Origin: Coccinella septempunctata
Lineage: Eukaryota > Arthropoda > Insecta > Coleoptera > Coccinellidae
Assembly: GCF_907165205.1 (NCBI RefSeq)
Contig: NC_058195.1
Location: forward strand, 11,966,001-12,030,000
DNA: 64,000 bases
Direction of reading: 5' to 3'
Position 1 is the first letter of the stretch, and the number at the start of each line of letters is the position of its first letter. The notes under the pieces were generated by a model, which did not search any database, had not been told where the DNA came from, and saw only the letters and a program-made list of their open reading frames with translations. This document shows positions 57,908 to 64,000 of this stretch, piece by piece. The position numbers were made by a program, and so were the translations under genes.

Positions 57908-60900
57908 TCATAATTTGCCAATCCAATATGTCGAAAGAATTAAAAACTGTGTGGTAATAATTGTCATGATACTGCCGGGAATCCTTATAGACGAATTTGG
58001 TGTGAAACCATCTTTGCATGCCGTACTCTTGCTTCCAACACATGAAGCATAAGCCATTAAATGGGGAATGGCATTCTGTTCCATAACACCCTGGAATAAA
58101 TGGGACCAGGGACCTCTTGCGTAGATGAGGACATCGTCTCCACCATGCGTCTCCACGACTGTCTTATACAATACTGGATATTTGTAGTCCATGTCTGAAA
58201 TTGAAGAGTTGATGGAGGTATAGTTTGTTACCAGAAAATACAGGGGTTTTTCAAAGGTTAGGCTTTTTTTTGACAGAAGGTAGAACTAATCAAAATAAGT
58301 CGTTTAACCAAAAATTGTCTATATAAAATATCCAAGATGGCTGAGATACAACCCCTGGAAGTTCGACAAAATTTAATTGAATTTCAGGTACGGGACTGTG
58401 GAAGGTGACTCCGGCATCGCAAAAACGAAACATATGGCTGGACAATTTAATGGTTCAGTACCAAGTTAATCGGATTAGATGCATCAGGTTACTTTTGAGA
58501 GAATCATAATTGTTGTATCGTGCAACTTGAGGTGAAAAAAAATGTAGAAAATTGAGGCAGTTTCTTGAAAGTGCTTATGTTAGTTATGTTGAAAAATTGC
58601 TATGATGTTTCTCCATTTCATCCCATTTTTACGAAGATGGTTGGAATGTTCGAACAAGAAGATTGTGATGCCCATTGTCAAAATATTCGTGAATAATTCA
58701 GACGAATATTATTGGTGAGATTTTGAAGTATTATTCTATTTTTTACACTTGTACCCTAAGTCTCTTCTGTCAGTTGTTCTCGAAATGAGACGTTTCATAA
58801 AATCGTGTAAGTTACTAAAAAATAATGAGAACAATTAGGCAATCCTAAAGCTGCATTCACAATCAATTCGCGGGCCGAAGTGCACTTCGGCACGAAATTT
58901 ACCATTCGCAATAATCTTGGAACCAAATACTCAAATGAATCAAAAATGTAACTGATCAAAACATAAGCATCAGCATCATCTATAGCCGGCACGAAATTCC
59001 TTGCCGAAGTGATAGTTTGCAGCTTGCAAGAAATTTTGTCTTGAATTTCATTGTGAATGGTAACGGAGAACGCCATCTGCTAAGCTTCCGTGCCGAAGTG
59101 CACTTCGGCCCGTGAATTGATTGTGAATGTAGCTTAAGTTTCTATTTTCACCACGTAAACATCGAATGAGCCAAAATATCCTAAACGGAACCACATGATT
59201 CTGGAGACAAACTTTTTTCCATTGCTTGCGATAATATTCAGCTAACAAACGGTCTAGGGTAGTATTAGGATCTATTTCAGTAATCATTTTTAATTTTTTT
59301 TTCAACTTTGTCATTTTGAAAGTTTTTTATAGTAGATTTTTGGTGAAACGCTTCATTTTGACCAGTTCTACCTTCTGTTGAAAAAAAGCCTCACCTTCAA
59401 AGACACCCTGTGTATGGAAGCAAATAATATATAGGTGCTGTATAACATAGATGAAATGCAAAAAATCGATTTAACAGTTTAGAAATTATTTGAGCTATAT
59501 TCTACGATTTTCAGGAAATACCAGTATATCTCAGAAACTATTAGTCATGAGAGATGTTTGAGTGCAATTTCGTCTCCTCTTATGGTTCTCTATTACCTAT
59601 ACCCCCTGCCTGAAGGGTCAATGTTCAGAAATCACCCTGTAGCTATGACCATCTTGCTGACAAGAGTAAATAAGCTAATATAATAAAAAAAAGTCTAGAA
59701 AGCTTTGCAATATAAGTGAACTCTTATCACCAAAGTCACATTACAATTTTATGGGTAGGCATCCCAGAATGTGACAATTTATCGAGCATATCTTTCGAAA
59801 AAACGTTGATAGCTACTTCCAGTATTTAAGGTTTTTTAGGTGTCTCGTATACACAATGAAAATGAATTTCATGAATATATCTTCAGTATGATTTCTTCTG
59901 AATAATTTTGGGGTTGAAAGGATAAAGAATGACCTTATGTATTTTGTTCCCTGCTATTGAATTTTCATTCAGTTGCCACATTTTCTATCACCGACTTTAA
60001 TTCAAGATGGCCACATTAGACTTTACAGCCAGATTTGTACTCAAGTTTGAAATTCCTTCAATTGTAAATCTTCTTCAAGTAATACCAAAGAGAGACACTT
60101 GGAGAAGGTTTAAAATCGACTTCAAAACTGATTATGTATGGAAATGGCTGTAAAGTAAGCAAGGTGAAGCGACTTATTTTGGAAATAGCAAGTTATTGGT
60201 ACCTATTTTATCAGCAGTGAAATTGTAAAGTGTTCCATTGTTCGTCATTTTATACCCAGGTCCATTGGCATAACTCAGAACAGGAACAGGTCCCCCCATT
60301 GGAAACACATCAGTGAAATTCGTCAATGAAAGAATGTTTTCTCCCCTTTTGGGATAGCCCCCTATTATCATGGTATGAGCATGGTCGGCTGTCACCACTA
60401 TCAGGGTATCCTTTTCATTTGTCAATTGGGTAGCACGTCTTATAGCCTTGGAAAATTCGACAGTCTCGTCTAGTGCCTTTCCGGCCAAATTGAAGTGATG
60501 CGCCTGATCGATCATTCCTCCTTCCACGAAGAGGAAATAGCCATTTGGACTTTTACTGAGGAGTTTGATGGCTGCTTCAGTCATTTCTTCAAGAGTGGGG
60601 TCCATCTCTGGATCTCTGTCAACGTGGTATTTGCACATGTCGTTTTCGAAAAGACCTAGAAGGAAAAGAAAACGATGTAAAATATCTGAGGAAAAGAGTT
60701 TTTTGTGTTGAACACATGAACTTATTTGTATTTATATCTCACCTAGCAAATAATCAGTTGTTTCATTCAGTTCCATTAACTGTTTTCTATTCCAAATATA
60801 CTCAAATTTCTTCTCTTCCTCCATTTTCTTCTTCTTCCACTCCTCTATCAAATTTCTTCCATCCAATCGTTTACCAGCCTTTCCTTCATCATCGGTAACT

Positions 60901-63403
60901 TCCTTTGGTAACAATTTATTTCGTCCACCTCCCATTATGACGTGGAAATTTGAACCTACTTTGCTCTCAATCAATTGCCTTCCTATGTCTGGACAATGAG
61001 CAGGATCTTTCTTGTGTTTCACCAAGTCTGCATCTGATTCCCAGTCCTTATGTGCAGTATGTGAGAATAAGCCTACAAAATCAATGTTTCTATTTGAAAA
61101 GTGGAAATTTTTTGATCACCATTTTTAATGGTAGATTCGGGTGACTTGGGACAGTCCTGTAACTTGGGACAATTACCCCCTGCAGATTTCTTTGTTTCTT
61201 ACCATTTATGAGTGAGGGGAAAAACTTATAAGATTGTGTAGCGTCTTTTCGGTTAGTTTAACAATTAGTTCCTGTTGAGTTTGTCGTGACCAGAGCGTTT
61301 GAATTGACAGGAAAAATTGACGAATTCAGGGGAGTAAAAGCGCGTTTTTTATGGCCCTTATACTTTCTAGTAACCTGTACATGTGTTTCACTTTGTGCAT
61401 GTGTAATTTTTTGTTCTGGATACGTGGGATATTGGGATATTAGATATGTCATGAAACAAGGTTATTTGCTAATCAAACGGCAACACGGATCTCATTCTTT
61501 ATTTTGTTGTTTCATAGGGTGACTTGGGACAATGCCGAATAGATACAATAAGCGGCGCATTGGCAGCAGAAAATATGCCAATTTTTCGCAGGATATTATT
61601 ATTTATGTTATTTCCACGAAGAAATCAAAAAATAATGAAAGAAATCGAAGTTCCCTTGTTTTGTTTAGTTTTTTTACATTTGAGTTGTAATATATTTATT
61701 TTCGCTGTAATAGGGGTTTATAATTTAATTTCCTTACCGAATTTCAACTATATAATCGAAAATTCTAATTTCTCAAAACTATACACCTTCCCAAGTCACC
61801 TATTTCATTTGAGAGTTAAGAAATCAATAGATTTCAACTTGTGTCCCAAGCCTCCCAAATCGGTGGGTGACTTGGGACAAGTATATTTTATTTTTTTCAA
61901 AATTTATCATGGTATATATGCTAATCAATAGTATGAGTCATTAAGCATATTCGAACCTCTTTTTCAGATGAAAATAGGTCACCGTTATGAAAATATGACA
62001 AGATGAATTCAACAATCGTCCCAAGTCACCCGAATCTACGTACTTCAGAAGGTACCCAAATAAAAACTTTCCGATTAAGGTGCAGTCTAGTTCAATTAAT
62101 CCTTTTTAGACAAGTAGTGGAGTGAGTAAAATGTATTGAATGAAACATCCTCAAAAGTAACTCTAAAACAAAACTGAAGATTCTTATGGAATTATGAGTA
62201 GTTTTTATGTTTCTCAGTTCAGAATTAAGATTAATATTCATCAACCCTATTCGCTTAAACGTTCCTTATCATCTATTAGCTCCCGCGAAAGGATAAAACG
62301 ATCCTGTAAGATCATTTATATTTCAATACACCATCAGCTACAAATACAGAAGATCTTCAGGCAACTCTGAACCACGGAAGTGATATGTTTTGTGATATCA
62401 AATTAGTGTGGATCAAAAAAAAATTTAGGGGAAGAATTAAAAAAAAATTTATCCCATTTTACCTGCAGGAGAAGCATGAGTAACTCTTGTGGTGGTAACA
62501 AGACCTGTCCATTTGTTAGCTTTCTGCGACCAATCGGCTATCGAAGGTACGTGGTTTTCTGGTAATAAGGAACCTTCACAATCACTTATATTTACTGCAC
62601 CTGTAAGTCCAGACGTATACCTGTTTGCTTTTACACCACCTAGGTAGGAAGTTGCAGTAGATGCTGATTCAGAAACCATTCTGTCCAAGTTATACGTCTA
62701 GAAGAAATAAGTAGAACAATTTTTAAAACCTATAAGAAACTGAAAGAAGATATCGTTCGAAGATGAGGCAGTTACATTATGAAAACCGAAGTTTTTTGAA
62801 CAGAATCTCCTGGGTAAATGTTGTTATATTTTATTATTTCGAAAACACATTGGGAATGTGTTATCTCTAAGGTCTCGTCTTCACCAAAGTTCGAATGCCA
62901 TGTGAATAGAGATTTGGTGTGGCCTTGCGAACATCCGAACGCTTTCCAACGGATCTACGACGTTAGCCTTAGAAATGATGGAAAATACCCTGAATTTTGC
63001 AAAATTCGCATTTAGGGATTGCCAACTTCACAGAGTTGACGTTCTTAAATGATTTCGTACCTTGGATACAGCTGTGTAGGGAAATTTCTCGAATGAAAGT
63101 TGATATGATTCACCTCCAGCATATATTCTAGCTGCTGTCACAGTTGGAACAGACATGCCATCGCCCAAAAAAAGGATGACGTTCTTGGCAACATCTGAAA
63201 ACAATCAGTATGATATACTCATTCATTATGCAAAAATCACTTCTGATATGACAAATCGAATTTGTTTTACTCACTTGTGATGGGTTTTTTCAATTTTGCC
63301 TTTTGTAGGAAACTCTGGGCTACATCGTGCCAGTATTCTGCACTTTTTTCTCTAGAATTCACATTGGAGTCTTTATGATTCTCTTGATTCTTTCCATTGG
63401 AAG
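57908..63403 (-). CDS. Alkaline phosphatase, GPI-anchored type, 5' exon missing
   Basis: Hydrolyses phosphate monoesters at the cell surface through a phosphoserine and two Zn plus one Mg. Exons: 63275-63403, 63061-63194, 62463-62697, 60743-61072, 60203-60655, 57908-58194; phases agree throughout and give 521 residues. The signal-peptide exon is not found before 64000. Key residues: metal Asp in GDGMSVPT; nucleophile Ser in SESASTAT (62665-62667); HASPAG; EGGMIDQAHH (Glu, Asp, His); TADHAH (Asp, His, His); ETHGGDD (His). Disulfide Cys are kept (ISDCEG with AHCPD; CVGSKSTAC). The C-terminus TPNSS followed by a hydrophobic tail (IMTIITTQFLILSTYWIG) fits a GPI signal. Two odd changes: the Asp before the nucleophile is Glu (62668-62670), and the phosphate-binding Arg of the HTxxR motif is Lys in FSHTAHKDW (61047-61049). 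It is a divergent paralogue, probably with altered activity. Introns hold a family C and a family B element. Confidence 0.92.
58241..59410. mobile_element. Family B element, copy 3, in a phosphatase intron
   Basis: The ends are CAGGGGTTTTTCAAAGGTTA with GACAGAAGGTAGAACTAATC, and the inverse ACCAGTTCTACCTTCTGTTG to ACACCCTG. Decayed frames match copies 1 and 2 (AAGATGGCTGAGATACAACC; GTGCTTATGTTAGTTATGTTG). A 286 bp MITE interrupts it. The element lies in the last intron (58195-60202). Confidence 0.65.
58849..59134. mobile_element. 286 bp MITE, PIF/Harbinger-like, nested in family B copy 3
   Basis: The inverted ends are AGCTGCATTCACAATCAATT and complement, followed inside by GGGCCGAAGTGCACTTCGGC. 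TAA flanks it on both sides (58846-58848 and 59135-59137), and removing it restores CCTAAGTTTC as in the other family B copies. A 3 bp TAA duplication is the signature of PIF/Harbinger. Confidence 0.72.
59411..60202. other. Intron of the phosphatase gene; no feature
   Basis: Remaining part of the last intron. No repeat recognised. Confidence 0.4.
61129..62041 (+). mobile_element. Family C element, copy 3, in a phosphatase intron
   Basis: The ends are GGTAGATTCGGGTGACTTGG and CCAAGTCACCCGAATCTACG. Its 0.9 kb length matches copy 2. TGACTTGGGACA or its complement recurs near 61140, 61519, 61793, 61868 and 62019. A frame of 135 codons (61524-61931) matches copy 2's frame. It lies in the intron 61073-62462. 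Confidence 0.72.
62042..62462. other. Intron of the phosphatase gene; no feature
   Basis: Plain AT-rich intron sequence between the family C element and the donor at 62462. Confidence 0.4.
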
Positions 63404-64000
63404 CTGAAAACAAATATTTAACCTGAATTTTTCCTTGGAGCTAGATTGACAGTAGAAGTATTCAGCCATAGGTCGTCTTAAGCAACAAACACTAGTTGTT
63501 CGAGATTGTTGTCAATACCTGAATCATTCCTTGGAGCTAGAAAGCAGTAGTAGTACCACAACTAACCACCTAAAGTACTTTCTATAGACGGCTGTGTTAT
63601 TAAGCCATAAGTGATCTTAAGCAACAAACACTAGTTTTGCAGACTGTTCCGAATGTAGTTTCAGAAATGGAAATGAGTTAGTCTCTGCTCAAAATTAATT
63701 GATTATGCAATTATGTTTTATTTTTATTGATCATAAATTTTACTGCAAAAAGCCTGAACAGGTAATAGATATTTATAAACGTTCACGAATAAGAATTCAG
63801 TTTTTTTCTAGATAATTCTAGATTGGGATCTTCGTATTCTAGTGCAGTTATAAAATATAAAATGTCCCCACACAATTCCAACCAGCGACAATTATTCTAT
63901 TGTGATTTGAATTACAATGAACTGAGAGAATGTAATATCCTTGAATTTCAACAATTCCCGTCAAAGTACTTTCACAAAGAAATTTGAAGGACTACACTGT
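63404..64000. other. Probable 5' intron of the phosphatase gene, with an imperfect duplication
   Basis: TTCCTTGGAGCTAGA occurs near 63430 and 63530, and TCTTAAGCAACAAACACTAG near 63475 and 63612, so a segment of roughly 100-140 bp is duplicated in tandem with drift. No signal-peptide exon is visible on the minus strand. Confidence 0.4.

Noticed and set aside
63420..63640. Repeated motifs that might suggest a CRISPR-like array
   Set aside because: Only two imperfect copies of a 100-140 bp segment; no short regular repeats or spacers, and the setting is eukaryotic.

Overview
This window is AT-rich, intron-bearing, transposon-dense nuclear DNA from an insect, probably a beetle. That placing is an inference from the genes present (fascin/singed, a MADF-BESS protein, two trehalose-transporter-like sugar carriers, a GPI-type alkaline phosphatase), the mariner elements and the short GT-AG exons. 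Nothing here fixes the species, and I see no bacterial operons, CRISPR arrays, tRNA or rRNA genes.

Layout. At 2.1-2.3 kb, on the minus strand, lies the first coding exon of fascin (sn); the rest of the gene runs off the left edge. A possible TATA promoter with a non-coding first exon at 25.2-25.5 kb points the same way, so 2.3-25 kb may be one long fascin intron. It is filled with mobile DNA: a 2.57 kb foldback element made of 15 tandem units and flanked by an 11 bp target duplication, a mariner, several copies of a TA-flanked 1.2 kb element (called family A here) and smaller palindromic elements. From 25.7 to 35.4 kb are nested repeats, including an element with a 354 bp triplication. At 35.7-38.7 kb is a two-exon MADF-BESS gene on the plus strand, with three transposons nested inside each other in its intron. 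At 40.6-47.9 kb a six-exon gene of unknown function lies on the minus strand; its introns hold a mariner, a LINE RNase H fragment, a family C element and a Myb/SANT remnant. At 49.7-55.0 kb two tandem minus-strand sugar transporters share one gene structure. At 57.9-63.4 kb is a minus-strand alkaline phosphatase lacking only its signal-peptide exon, with two further mobile elements in its introns.

The genes do not form an operon; what connects them is repeated invasion of their introns by a few transposon families. The transporters (sugar uptake or export) and the alkaline phosphatase (surface phosphate release) are both membrane proteins typical of gut, Malpighian tubule or fat body in insects, but a shared role is only a guess. 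All exon joins were read by eye from GT-AG sites and reading phase.

Repeat labels used below (mine, not database names): family A, ends TACTCCATTCAC; family B, ends CAGGGTGT followed inside by GAAGGTAGAACT; family C, ends GGTAGATTCGGGTGACTTGG; family D, ends CAGGGTGAGTC; family E, ends GTGTTTCCTAATTGAATGTC.
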